This document shows positions 45,001 through 57,600 of a stretch of 64,000 nucleotides of DNA, one piece after another (the stretch's first letter is position 1; every line of letters begins with the position of its first letter). Under the pieces are notes generated by a model, which ran no database searches, was not told where the DNA came from, and saw only the letters and a program-made list of their open reading frames with translations. The stretch lies in the NCBI RefSeq assembly GCF_947501785.1, contig NZ_CANMXB010000001.1:868001-932000 (forward strand). Direction: 5' to 3'. The translations under genes and the position numbers were made by a program. Source of the DNA: an uncultured Litoreibacter sp. (GTDB taxonomy: Bacteria > Pseudomonadota > Alphaproteobacteria > Rhodobacterales > Rhodobacteraceae).

Positions 45001-45618
45001 CAAAGGCTCGGTCTCGTCAAACCGGCCACGCGCGTCATAGACGCGGTGAATGGCCGCCAGATCGTCGCCCTCCGGCATGGCAAAAGAGACTGAACCATTC
45101 GGCTCAACAGGGATCACGGCCACCACGCGCGGGCCGGAGCGGTTGGAATAATCCACGATCCGTACTTCGCCGCGCGCCAGATAGGCCGGGTAATTGGTTT
45201 TGGAGCGGAAGGTGATCAGCTCGCCCGGCTTGTAATCCCGCGGCTCGCCAGTCACCGCCAAGTTCAACGACGGATCGGCCCCAAGCCCGTCAAACTTGAC
45301 CTGCACATCCGCCTCGGACAATGCGATGTCGGTTTTTCGGGTCAGGTCCTCGACGCGGGCATCACCGGCAACGGCCTCGCCATCGATCGAGATGAAGAAA
45401 CCGTCTTCGCCAATAATTGCCGTGTCATTGTCAATCTCGGTATTTGCCCCGACATCAACCACCACGACGGTGTCTTCGTTAGGCAGTTCGCATCCCGCAG
45501 GCAACGCCCTGTTCACCAAGGTGCAATCAATATCGAGATCCTGCGCGGCGGCATGAGACGTCATCGCAAGCGCCGAGGTGCTGGTCAGGACGGGAAAAAT
45601 CAGATGAGTCAGTTTCAT
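42073..45618 (-). CDS. Outer-membrane beta-barrel protein, partner of giant DUF11 protein
   Basis: The 1181-residue product has a signal peptide (MKLTHLIFPVLTSTSALA, ending HAAAQ). Residues about 30-330 are beta-rich periplasmic or surface modules, one with SGGAVTVYGTGVRPGATVNT of the carboxypeptidase-regulatory/Ig type. From about residue 340 onward alternating amphipathic strands with aromatic girdles (for example GSFERFYDRGRLAFYTKG, SSAYFGYTLDPRREFNGVTL) run to the terminal Phe (GLFINLIAKF), the signal for outer-membrane barrel assembly. There is no TonB box or plug that I can recognise. Its ATG overlaps the stop of the giant gene by 4 bp, so the two are co-translated. Export or anchoring of the giant protein is the natural inference. 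Confidence 0.78.
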   Translation of the reverse strand: MKLTHLIFPVLTSTSALAMTSHAAAQDLDIDCTLVNRALPAGCELPNEDTVVVVDVGANTEIDNDTAIIGEDGFFISIDGEAVAGDARVEDLTRKTDIALSEADVQVKFDGLGADPSLNLAVTGEPRDYKPGELITFRSKTNYPAYLARGEVRIVDYSNRSGPRVVAVIPVEPNGSVSFAMPEGDDLAAIHRVYDARGRFDETEPLGLNQRDDRGLFVANDEGADRTAVSRIPVSGGAVTVYGTGVRPGATVNTLGATVTPDPDGSFVVQRILPAGDADVDVRISGGGEDVYLQRGVTIPRSEWFGVATVDLTFGYRADGGKNAAGGSFERFYDRGRLAFYTKGKTQSGIEITASADTGEDDLSDLLRDFDKKDPRHLLLRLDSDEAYPVYGDDSTIVEDAPTSGKFYFNAEKDGNHVLWGNYKSNINGSYFLRNERTLYGFQGHYATQAQTENGEARASIDLYAAQPDNLPGRDVFRGTGGSVYFLQRQDLSIGSETISVEIRDPDTGRVIDRQTLVYGRDYDINYLQGIVTLNRPLTGAVGGGTVVTDPLGENTVLLTVNYEFTPTAGTVDGYAYGGRAQVWATDNLRLGFTGLVEQTDIADQKAFGADLRYEISDNSFLELEYARTEGPGFGQSFSSDGGLIVTNTNAVGGTGDAYLARGQVEFADLNPNLNGRASFYVEEREAGFSTLDFQTTNDESLYGFAVEYEPSERLSWRVYYDDFEDSAGKTIREAGAELSYKSSERFTWDFGVEHIRKNTPGDATETGERTDVAVRLNVTESERLEWYVFAQGTAKHRGGLTKNNRVGAGVSYQFAQNWTFEGEISDGSTGVGALALFSYENHANSSAYFGYTLDPRREFNGVTLTGKDRGQFIAGGRRKLGRDVEVYAENTYDLFGVHRSLTSTYGVDYERNQFLTYSASAEIGRIDDPAGDFDRTALSFGVRYEDEKGLSGRGRLEYRRDRGIISGTQRDGDTVALAATVRYKIDEEQRLLFSFDGSYTDTDGSSIPDGRFAEISLGYAYRPIENDRLNILAKYTYLHDLYGQQVDGTNDPGPRQKSHVLSVDASYDLDRQWTVGGKVGLRFSESSPNATTAFQENDAWLVVANARYHVTHKWDVLVEGRVLKAEQAGTTEFGLLGAAYRHFGNNYKLGVGYNFGTFSDDLTDLTFDDKGLFINLIAKF

Positions 45619-48600
45619 TGGCCCGCCCCTTTCGCTGCGCGTTTGATGGTGCGTTCAATGTTGAGCTTGTATCTGCCCCCGCCCCGCCATTTTTCGCGGA
45701 TCAGTTGCTCCACGATCTTCAACCGGGCGCGCGCCAGTTTGGTGTCGTCGTCCTGCATGATGTAGCTCAGGCGCAGCACGGATGGGGTGACCTCGATGCG
45801 GGCGACCAGTTGCTCGACCCCGCGCACCAGACCCGCAACCGGCGTGCCATCGGCGGCAAACGCCTTGGCCGTCAGGTCCACATCCACCACGTTAGACAGC
45901 GCCGCACCGAAATTCAGCTTGGCAAATTTACCGGCGGTGACGCGGATCACGCGGGGGTTTTCGGTGGTGACGCGGTACCCAGTTGGCAATGTGCGCGTGT
46001 CCAGCTTCAGCGTGAAGTTTGACCCGATATCTTGGGGCAACTCAGCACATGGCACGTGATAGCGGCCATATTCATCCGTTGTGATCAGGTAGCCATTCAC
46101 CATGGCCAAACGGACGCCCGGCAGCCCCGGCTCGCCCTGATCCTGATACCCGTTCTGGTTTCGGTCGTCATAGACCTTGCCAATGATATCGGCGCAGTCG
46201 AAGACGTGCTCCGGCTCAATGCGGACCACCGCCGTTGCGGTATTGGACAACTGATTGCCCGCCGCATCCGTCATGAAGGCGCGGTTGATCAGCTCGCCAT
46301 AGCTGCCATTGGCCACCACGCGCGCCGCCAGCGTTACTGTGATCGTCTGCGTGGGCGCAATCGTCAGCCCGCTCCATGTCAGGCGCAAACCGTCCACAGT
46401 GGGCTCAGTCGGGACGGCGTCCACTGCGGCGCTGTTTGGCGTGTAGAGCATGCCAGCTGGCAGCAGGTCCACGAGGTTCATATTTGCAACCACGTTTGAG
46501 GTGTTGTTGGTGAAGGTCAGTGTGAAGTTGACCGTTTCACCAAACACGGCGCTTTCGCGGTCCGCCTGCTTGGTCGCCAGAATGTCCGGGATGCCCTGAC
46601 AATTCTCCAGCGGCAGGTTGTTGTTGATGATCAACGGGTCGCCCGGTTCGAACGTGAAGGTCGTGTAGAACGTATTCCCACCCGCAGAGAAATCGGACAA
46701 CACGTTCGTATTGCCAACCTCAGAACCGCCCAGCGAGGCGGGGTTGGCAGGCAGCAGCGAGGTGACATCAATCGTGCCAGAACTCAGCCGCGTGGTGCTT
46801 TGCGCGCCCAATGCGGGGTAAGTGGCGTTCAGCGTGTAGGTCCCCGGCCGCGTCACGAAGAAAGAAAACTGGCCCGTCGATCCATCCTGAACGATGCGAA
46901 TATTGTTCGAGGACCCAACACCTGTCTGCGTGCCCACAGGCCCCGTGACCGAGATCAGGCCACCCGGCAGAATGCGCCCGTCATCCTCGCAGTAGAAATA
47001 TCCCGTCGGGTCAAAGTCTTCCGCGTTGCAGATGCCGTCGCCGTCACGGTCGTTGTCTGCCAGTGGCGAACAACCCTCGACCCCATCGGGCGAGCCGTCG
47101 CCATCTGTATCGACCACCGGCACAATGGCAGAGTTGCTCGGCGTGGGTGTCGTCAGCTCAGCTGATGTAACCTCGGCGCGGTTTTCACCCACGCTGGTGC
47201 CCGCATCCACCTGGAACACGACGTCGATCTCGACCACGCCTTGCTCGCCCGGCGCAAGCGAGGCGTCTCCTGCAATGGTTTCCACCACAGCGTCCCCGTC
47301 ATAGGCGCCGTTCGGCCCGCCGCCGGTGAAGCCGGATGTGCGCACTGCGATGCCGAACGGCGCTTCGCGCAGGATTTCCGCACTGCCCTCAAAGTCCGAC
47401 AGGTCGTCGACAATCTGGTAGCCGCTCTGCGTGATGTTGCCGGTGTTTTCCGCCGTGATGGTGAAGGTCACCTGGTAAACGGTTGGGAACAAGAAGGTCA
47501 GCTCGCTCGCCGTCTTGGTCAGCGTGTTGGCCGGCGCGGGCGCGATCACAGCCACTGTGGGGTCGTCCACGTCGTTGCCGTCCAGAGGGTCATCGTCGCG
47601 CGAGGTGTCGGACAAGGTCGCGCCAAGAGGTGTTGTGCCCGTGGCCACGGCAGAGTTCGACACCCCGCCCGCATCCACATCGGCCAGTTGCAACGTGTAG
47701 AGCACCTCATAAGTTGCCGTCTCGTCTACAAGGATCGTGCCCTCGGGCGAGCCTCCGGTGGCAGATTCGAACCTCACGCTATCTACCGTTAGGTCGCCAC
47801 CACCGATCCGCGTCATGTTGTCCGCAACCGTGACGCCATCCAGCGTCACGTTGCCGGTGTTCTCAACCGTCACGCTAAAGGCGATGACGTCGCCCTCAAA
47901 CGCGCCCGGCGTCGTCAGCGTCTTGACCACATCCAGCCCCGGAGCTGCCGGGATCACCAGCGGCGTCGGGTCGTCCTCATTGTTGCCGTCAAACGGGTCA
48001 TCATTAGCGGAAACATCCTCCACCTGATCGCCGTTTGGCGCCTCGCCCCGTACCGTGGCTGAGTTGGACAGCCCACCTGCATCAATGTCTTCTTGTTGCA
48101 GCACGTAGGTCAGGGTCCAGACGATCTCCTGCCCCGCATCCAGATCGGTGGTGCCTGACGTGTTCACTGCCGCAGGCACCGGGGTGATCACCGTGCCATC
48201 CGCGCGGGTCAGCGTATCAGTAACCGAAACGCCTGCGATATCCACGTTGCCCGTGTTGCGCGCCGTAATGGTCCAGGTGACGCTTTCGCCCGCCTCATCG
48301 CCCGGCGTACCGGAAATGGCTTTCACCGTGGTGATCTGCGGCTCCGAGGTGATCTCGAACACCGTTGGGTCGTCTTCGGTGTTGCCGTCGCCGTCATCGC
48401 CGTTGTCGGACACGTCGTTGGCGGGCGTGGTGCCCGGCGGGCCGTCGGCTGTTACTTCGGCGGTGTTGGTGAACCCTCCCGCGTTTATGTCGCTTTGTGT
48501 GATGGTGTGTTGGGCCTCGAACACCCATGTCTCATCCACGTCCAGCAGGTTGTCGCCATTGGTGTCGCCCGAGGCCAGAACAAACGGCGCATCAAGCGCG

Positions 48601-51600
48601 GTCGGCGAGTTGTTGTTGCGCCGCATCGTGTCGGTGATCGATGGGAATTGCAGAGTGACGTTGCCGGTGTTCTCGACGCTCAGGAGGTAGGTCACGACCT
48701 CGTTAACCGCCTGCCCCGTGGTGGTGGCGATCTTGGTGGCCTCAAGCGCAGGCACACGCGGCGGGCCGTCGGTGACCAGTGTGTCGCTGGTGTCCGTAGG
48801 GTTGCCCAGCAGGTCGGTTGCGATGACGTTGACGGTGTTTTCGACCTCGCCCGCGTCGACCATGGCTTGGGTCACCTCCAGCATGAAGGAGCAGCTGACG
48901 TTGTCTACAGCATCTGGGGCCAAACGTGGGATCACGCAGGCAGGCCCCGTGTCCAGAACGTCATCGACAGTGACGTTCTGCAACGTCGTGTTGCCGGTGT
49001 TTTGAACTGTGAAGCTATAAGTCACGAAGCTACCAACCGGACCCAAAGTGGTCGGGCTGGCGGTTTTGCTGACAGTCATGGCTGGGGCGGCCGCCGGCAC
49101 ACCGGTGGTTTCAGTCCCGGTGATCGGGGAGCCGGGGCCCCCTACTGGATCGCCCGACGGGTTCTGCGCGGTCACTCCGGCGGTGTTGACGATCTCGCCC
49201 GCATCTATGTCTTCCTGCGTGACGATGTAGTCTTCCGTGCAGGTCAACGCCTCGCCCCGGTCCAGCGTCGCCGCCTCACAGACCAGGTCGGGCAGCCGTT
49301 CGTCTGTCACCGCAATCGTGTTCAACGTCTGGTTGCCGGTGTTCGTTGCCACAAGCGTGTAGGTCACGGTGGTGCCAACAGCCCCAGCCGGGTTCGGCGC
49401 CGATGTCTTGGTCAGCGACATATTCGGCTGCTCATCGGCGGCGACGGTTTCAGTTGTAGGAGCGGAGGTCACGGGCGTCGGGCTTGCCGGATCGCCAAAG
49501 CTGGTCTGCGCGAAGGCCTCATTGACCACCTCGCCCGCGTCCAGATCCTCTTGGCTGACGGCATAGACGAAGTCACAAGAAATGGTCTGGCCCGCGCTCA
49601 GCGTGGTGTCCCCGGCAGGCAACGGGCAGGTCAGCCCGGTATCGCCGCCCGGCAGCTTGTCGTCAAAGATCAACACCTCGGCGCTGAACGCCTGCGTGCC
49701 GTCATTGGTGACGTCAAATGTGTAGGTGATCGGGTCGCCAACTTCCGCGAATGTAGACCCGGCAGCGGCCGTCTTGACCACGCTGATCGACGGCTCCGCA
49801 TCATTCGGGATCGTCTCGGATGTCAGCGGACTTTCAACGCCACCACTTTCAGAGGACGCAAGGTTGGTGACCGTAAACAGCGCCACGTCGTCGGCGGTGA
49901 CGGTGTAAGTGCCCTCACATTCCAGAGACTCGGTTGGCAGCAGACCACCTGCAGGCAACGGATCACAGGTGACCGACGCAATCAGGTTGTCGTCAATCGT
50001 GATCGGGTCTTCAAGCGTGATGTTGCCGTCATTGGTAACGGTGTAGGTGTAGGTGACTTCCAACCCTTCATCGAAGTCAGCTGGCGGCACATCTTCAGCG
50101 ACCTTCTCAACCGACATGGACGGGTTTTGCAGCGCGGGCACGGTGATCGTGTCCTCGGGGCTGTCAGTGCCCGTGCCCTCGTCACGGCCCGTGGCCGCAT
50201 TGGTGAAAGAGCCGTTGTCCAGATCATCCTGCGTCACAAAATAGGAGCCGGTGCAGACCAGATCGTCCCCCGGCGCCAATGTGGCCGCCTGGCAAGACAC
50301 GGCATTGCCCTGCCCTTCGATCAACGCATCAGCGACCGTAAACGGCCCGCTCAGCGTGACGTTGCCCTCATTGGTGATCGTAAAGTCGAACGCGACCTCT
50401 TGGTCCAATGTGTCGAAATTGCCAGGTTCGCCCGCGGCAAGGGTTTTGGCCACCGACAGGACCGGCGCTGGGGCAATCTCCAACACCGTCGGGTCATCTT
50501 CGGTGTTGCCGTCGCCATCATCGCCATCATCCGTCACATCACTGATTGGCGCCCCAAGTGGCGGCTGGCCGGAAACCGTGGCGGTGTTCGAAATCCCACC
50601 CGCATCAATGTCTTCCTGAACCAACCGGTAGCTGGCTACGAACGTGGCGGTCTCACCCGGGATCAGCGTGCCGGAAGGCGAGCCTTCGGTGGCGCTTTGG
50701 AAGCTCGGCCCGCTTGTCAGTGTCAGCGGCGTGCCATCGGCGCGCGTCAGCGTGTCATCATCGGCGTTCACGCCGGTCAGCGTGACATTGCCATCATTGG
50801 TAATGTCGATCTCAAAGGTAACCAACTCATCCACCAGCACAGTGGTAGAGGTCACGGTCTTCTCACCCGAAATGGCCGGAGCCGCCGGGACTGAGAACAC
50901 AGTGGTGGCGTCGTCGCCGCCCGGCAGACCGTTGCCAGACTGATCCTGCGTCGGGGTGCCGTCAGGGCCCGCGCTCTCCGCCAGGACCTGGTTGGCGACA
51001 CCGCCAGCATCAATGTCGGCCTGCTCCAGAATGTAGGTGGCCTCGTAAGTCCATATCTCACCCACATCCAGTTTGCCCGCCTCACCTATGTCGGTGCCGT
51101 CAAAGTCTGGACCGGTCGTGATGGTCAGCGGCGTGCCATCGGTGCGTGTCAGGGTGTCCGTCAATACCGGGCCGTCCAAAGTGACGTTACCCGCGTTGCG
51201 CACAGTGATCGAGAAGGTCACGGTGCTGCCCGCCGTCGTGCCGGTCGAGCCCGCCACCAGCTTTTCAGCTTCCAGCAGTGGCGTTTGATCTTCCAGCAGT
51301 ACAGTCACGCTGGTCGTTTCGGGGTCAACAGTGGTCCCCGGAGGACCGGTGGCCATCACCGTCGCGTCATTGGTCAAGGCGTTGCCCGCGTCGACATCCG
51401 CCTGCGTCACCGTATAGCTGGCCGTAAATTCCGCCACGTCGCCCGGCCCCAGCACGTCCCAGCTGCCATCTGCGCTGGTATCGGTAGAGTTGTTCTGCTC
51501 ACCCGCATCCGTGGCCAATGTGTCGCCTGCAATGCTCAGCGCATTGGTGCCCGCGGCGCTGGTCTGCTCGTCTGATACAGCCACGTCAAACAGACGCGTG

Positions 51601-54600
51601 TTGCCCGTGTTGGTCACGGTATATGTATAGGTGATGACGTCATCCACAGCCGCATCCGCCGCGATGCTGGGCGTCTTGACCAGCGTCATCGAGGGTGTGC
51701 GGTTCGCGTCAACTGTCTCGGTCGCCTCCGCAGGCGTGGTGACTTCGGTGCTTTCTACGCGCGCGATGTTGGTCACAAACCCCGCGTCCACGTCGTTCTG
51801 CGTCACAGCATAGGGCTGCACACATTGCACCGTATCGAGCGGGGCCAACCCGCCTGGCGGAACCGTGCCGCAGTTGAACGTGCCGATCTTGTCGTCTGTC
51901 ACGACTGGCTGAGCAAACAATGTCACGTTGCCGGTGTTACCCACCGTGTATGTGTAGTTGATGATGTCGCCAACCGTATCGAACGAAGTCACATCCGCGA
52001 TTTTGGACATGGCATAGGCAGGCTCCGCGTCGGGGCCTTCCACGGTGATGGTAGTTGTACCCTCAACGCTGCCGCCAGAGCGTGGCGTGCCCGTCGCGGT
52101 GCCGGTGTTGTCGAAGGAGCCCGCGTCGATCTCGTCTTGCGTGATCACCACGGAGAACTCGCAGCTGTCAAAAGTCTCGCCCGGGGCCAATGTGCCAACG
52201 TCGCAGGTGGCTGGTGTCGCCGGGTTCGTTGTGGTGATCGTGTCCGCCACCGAAATGCTGTCCACCGTGACGTTGCCGTCATTCCTGACCTCAATGATGA
52301 AGGTCACCACCTCATCCACTCCGCTGAATGCGGGATCACCCACGCCCGGCTCCGGCGTGACGCGCTTGGTGACCACCAGTACGGGGTCAGCATCCACAAC
52401 CGCGTCAAATGTGTTTTCGTCGCTGGCCGGCACGTTGTTGCCCTGAGGGTCGTTGCCCATGGCCGACGCAGTGTTCACCACCTCTTGGTTGTCCACGTCG
52501 CCTTGCGTGATCTCATAGTCGCCGGTGCAGGTCAGGATCTCATCCGGGGCCAGTATCACATTGGCTGGCGCCGGTATCTGCGTCCCCGCCCCGTTATCCA
52601 CGGTGCAGGTCAGCGTCGGGATCAGCGGGTCTGACACCATGACCTGGCTGATGGTCTGGTTGCCGGTGTTCTCGGTCAGGATGGTGTACTGGATGGTCTG
52701 GCCCAATTCAGGCGCGGCCGGTCCGCCGGTCACCGACTTGGTGACGGTCAGCTCAGGGTCCGTGTCGCCGCCGATGGTCTCCGTAGCCGGCGCGGACACC
52801 ACAGTCACAGGGCTTGGGCTGGCCGGTGCAAAGATGGTGTTTGAGGTCGCTTCATTCACTACCTCGCCTGCGTCCAGATCGGCCTGGGTGATGAAGTAGC
52901 TCCGCTGGCAGGTCTCCGTCTCGCCCGGGTTGAATGGGTTGGCGGGCGTCGGGGTGAAGCACAGAAATTCAGCGCCGATCTTGTCGTCAACGATATTCAC
53001 CGGTTCCGTGAAGGTCGCGCCGCCGCCATTGGTGGTGTTGGTCACCGCGAACTCATAAACCACCTCGTCGCCGAGCTCGTCAAAGTCGGCACCGCTGATC
53101 GCGCTTTTGACAACGCTCAAGGATGGCGTCGCCCCGGATGGCACTGTCTCTGATACCTGCGGGCTGTCCGTAGTGCCGTCTGTCGCCGTGGCCAGGTTGG
53201 TCACCTCGCCTAACTGCGCGTCGTTGAAGGTCACCTTATAGGTCGCGGTGCAGACGTATTGCGCCGTCGGGTTAACCCGAAGCGGTTCCAGAATGCCGCC
53301 GCCCGGAGGGCAGGACACGGTGGTACGGCTGTCGGTGACGCTGATCAAGGCGGTGTCAATATCGGTGTTGCCGGTATTGGTGATGACGTAATCGTAAGTC
53401 AGGTCAGTGCTGTTATCCAGCGGGTCGGGGTTGAATACGAAGCTCCCGCCGGTGTTCGTCTTGACCATGGCCAGACCCGGCTCCTGCAACGCAGCCGTGG
53501 TGAACGTGTCGGTGGCGTTCAGCGGCACTTCGGGGCTGGAGGCGGTGCCTACATTGGTGATGTCGCCTGCGTTGATGTCCGCCTGCTCAGCCGTCCACAC
53601 CAGCTCGCAGGTGACACTGTCCATCGGCGCCAATGGCAATGGCCCACAGGTCGTCGTGCCGGTGATCTGGTCGTCAGAGACGGTGATCGGCTGCGTCAGG
53701 GTGATGTTGCCAGTGTTGGTGATGGTGTACTCAAACGTCACCTGGTCGCCAACATTGGTGTAGGTCGTGGCGGAGCCCGCCTTGATCGCCTTAGACAGAG
53801 TGAATGTCGGCGATTGCGCCGCATTCACGGTCACGCTGTCCGGGGCCGACGTGGCCGTCGTCGGCGTCGACCCACCATTGATCCGCTGCGAAACCGACGC
53901 TGTGGCCGAGTTGGTCACCAGGTTGTTGTCCAAATCCTGCTGCGTCACCGTGTAAGAGGCCGAGCAGGTCAAACTCGCGCCGGGGGCTAGCCCTGCCACC
54001 GGTGTCGGCGGACAAGACACGGGCACATCAACGGCAGGCGACAGCGAGGTGACGCTGTCAGACACAGTGATCGCGCCAAAGACGGTAATGTTGGAATTGT
54101 TGGTGACGTCGTACTCGTAGGTGATCTCTTCCCCAATGGCGGCGAAGGTCGTGCCGAACGTGTCTCGTTTGTCGATCACCAAATCCAGCGTTTGCGTTGG
54201 GCCTGTCACCGTCTCCGCATCCTCGTCGGTAACGGGCGTCGCCCCAACAAGGCTTTCGCCGGTAACGGTCGCGGTATTGGTGTAGCTCCCCGCGTCCACA
54301 TCCGCCTGGCTGAAGTTCTTGGTGAATTGCATCGGCAAACCGCCGGTACAGGTAGAAGTACTGTTGGCGGCGGGCAAAGGTGGCAGATCATCAATGAAGC
54401 AACGGAACGTCTCGTCGGGGTTGCCGTCGCCATCCGTGTCGCCCTCAAGGTCAACAATCTCAAGATTGGTCAGGGTCACGTTGCCGGTGTTGGTCACCGT
54501 GAAGGTGAACCCAAAGCTGTCGGTTGCGCTGTTGAAGGTCGGCTGCGCCGCGGTCTTTTCGACCTTCACCATCGGGTTGGCCGCAGGACCATCCGCGCGT

Positions 54601-57600
54601 TCCGTCGCTGTCTCGTTGATTGCGGTGCTGTCGGCGCCGGTACCGGTCGCTGTTGCGGAGTTGTCCACGAAGCCGCGGTCCAGATCGTCTTGATCCACCG
54701 TGTAGGTCAGCGAGCATACAATCTGATCAAAGCCCGGAGCTATATCGCCGACAGCACAGGTCTCTGCTGGCGTGAAGATGCTGGCATCTTCTACGCTCAC
54801 GCCTGTCAATGTCACATTGCCGGTGTTGCGCACCCGAATGTCGAAAATGACATCGTCACCCACATTGGTGTAGCCGCTGCGCGCAACCTTTTCGATCTCC
54901 AGCGCTGCCGTGCGGGTCGGGCCCGGCACGGTTACAGGCAGGCTGTCCACCGGCAATGGGATCGCCGCGTTTGCGGCAGAGGCCAGGTTGTCGATTTGCC
55001 CCGCATCAATGTCAGATTGCTGCACCTCATATGTGAATTGGCACAGGTCAAAATTGTTGCCCGGCAACAGCGTCGGGATGGTGCAGCTATAAGTCGGATC
55101 AAGAATGTCGGTGACGACCGTGTTGGTCAGCGTCTTGGTGCCGTCATTGAACACGTCAATCGTGTAGGTGATGATCTCGCCCGCAACGGCAAAGGCCGCG
55201 CGGTCCGCGGATTTGGTGACCGTCAGGCTGCTGATGTCGCTGGCCGGATCAAGCGTCGAGGTCGCCGTATCGGTGTCGGTGGTCTGGGTGCCCTGCGCGG
55301 TGACGCCCGTGGCGCTCGCATTGTTGTCGATCTGGCCTGTATCCACGTCGTTCTGCATCACCAGATAATCGCCTGTACAGGTTTGCGTCTGGCCGGGATC
55401 AAGGTCCGTGATGGGGCAGCTCAACCCCGGGATCAGCGGATCGGTCACCGTCACGTTGGTCAGCGTGACAGAGCCGTTATTCTCCACCGAGAAGGAATAG
55501 GTCAGCGTCTCGCCCGGCGTAAACTGGGCAGGCGCAGTCTTGGTAAAGATCATCGAGGTGTCGGCCGTGATCGGCGTGGTTTCAACATACTCCGGCGAAG
55601 TCACCTGAATGGTGCCGGTGCCGGTGTTGAACGGGAACGAGCCGGAGACGGTGTTAACCACCTCCCCCGCGTTGCGTTCCTCCAACGAGATGGAATTGTA
55701 GTTGCGCTCGCAATCATATGAGGCGCCGGGCGCCAAAATGGACGGCTGCCGCCCAGAGCAGATGAAGGGCGAGGAATTGATCTTATCATCGGTGATCGTG
55801 ATCGGCGACACACTCTCAATAATGTCCGTGTCGCCGGTATTTGTGATGAAGAACCGATACCGCACCGACGTGTCATTCGGCCCAATCGGGTTGGTCAGCG
55901 CCTGCTTGGTCACCGTGATTGCCGGCGTGCCGGCGTTCGACACTGTGGCCGTGGCGTCCGGCGAGGTCACAGCACCATCCGAGGCCGTCGCGACATTGGT
56001 CACCGCGCCAGCCGCCACATCAGCCACCAACAAGGTGTAATCCGCCGTACACGTGTCCGTCACGCCGCGCGCCAGCGGTCCGGGCAAACAGACGAAAGTG
56101 CCAATCTTGTCATCGGTGATGGTGATCGGGTCGGTCAGGTCCACATTGCCGCTATTGGTCACGGTAAACGTGTAGGTCACCGTCGCCCCCACGGTGAAGG
56201 ACGCAGGTCCCGCGCCCGACTTCGCCAGTGACAGCGCGGGGGTTTGCACGGCGGGCACCGTCAGCGTTTGGTCGGTGGAGGCGACCGTCTCGCCGCTGAC
56301 ATCTGCCGTGGCACTGGCAGAGGCCGTGTTCGTCACCTCGCCCACATTCAGGTCGTTCTGGTCAGTGGGATAATCGCCGGTGCAGATGATCGAGCTGTCG
56401 GGCAGAATTTCGCTCGGCGCGCAGGTCACGGTCGCAATACGGTCGTCGGTCACGCTCGGCGCGTTCAGCGTCACGTTGCCCGTGTTGGTCAGCACATATT
56501 CGTAGCTCAGTGTCTGGCCCGCGTCGTCATAGCTGGTGGGGGAGCTGGCGGCCAAACGCTTGACCAAGGTCAACCCGGTCGTGCGGGTGGCGGTCACGGT
56601 CGCGTCGGAGGTCCGCGTCGGGGAGGCAACGCCACCCACGGTGATATCCGCCGTGACGGTGTTGTCCACCTGCCCCTGGTCAATGTCGTCCTGATCCACG
56701 TCGTAGCTGACGGTACATACAATGGTGGCGTTCGGGGCCACGGTTCCAGCGGGGCAGTTCACCGGCACGCCAAGGCTGTCGGTGACGGTGGGCGCCTGCG
56801 GGAAGGTCACATTGCCGGTGTTGGTGATCTCGACGTTGTATTGCAGCGTGTCGCCGACGGCGGCGTAGGTGCCGCTCAACGCGGTCTTGGCGATGGTGAA
56901 GTCCGGCGCGGCTGCCTGACCGGGGATCTGGTCCACGTCAAACTCGCCGGGGCCAAAGCCGGTGGGGTTTGCGCCCCGCGCCGCCGTAGCGCGGCCGCGC
57001 CCGGTGTTGACCAGCTGGGTGCCAGAGGTCGCAAATGCGTCAACGTCCGATTGCTGCACGGTGTAGTCGACGTTGCAGCTGTCGCTTTCGCCGGGCTCAA
57101 GCTCGGGGATGGTGCAGGAAAAGGACGGGATCAGGTCGTCGGTCAACACAACGTTGGTCAGAGTGACGTTGCCGTCATTGGTGGCGGTGATGACATATGG
57201 CACGGTGCTGCCCGCCGCGCCAAACCCGGGGCCGCCATTGTCCAAAACCGACGTTTTGACCACGTTCAGGCTGGGGGCCGCCGTGGGGCCGGTGATCACG
57301 GCATCATCCGACACCGCCCCCAAAACACCCTCGTCAGGATCGCCCTGCCCCACGGCGGTGTTGGTGACAGATCCCGCATCAATGTCATCCTGCGTGACGG
57401 AATAAGTGACCGTGCAGGTCGCGGTGTCAGGCCCGCGCAAGTCACCAAAAGGTCTGGGCTCAATCGTGGTCTTGTTACAGACAATCGGGTTGCTGCCTTC
57501 GTCGATCTTGTCATCCTCAATCTCCAAATTGCGGATAAAGACAGAGCCGACATTGGCCACCTGGTAGGTGTACAGCACAGTGTCGCCGACATCGGTGTAG

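Noticed and set aside
48495-50894. Long plus-strand open frame (799 codons) opposite the giant DUF11 gene
   Set aside because: It is a codon-bias shadow of the repeat gene: no ribosome site or known domain, and its Arg/Gly/Val-rich composition mirrors the sense strand. The same holds for the open frames at 54192-55721 and 56244-57836.
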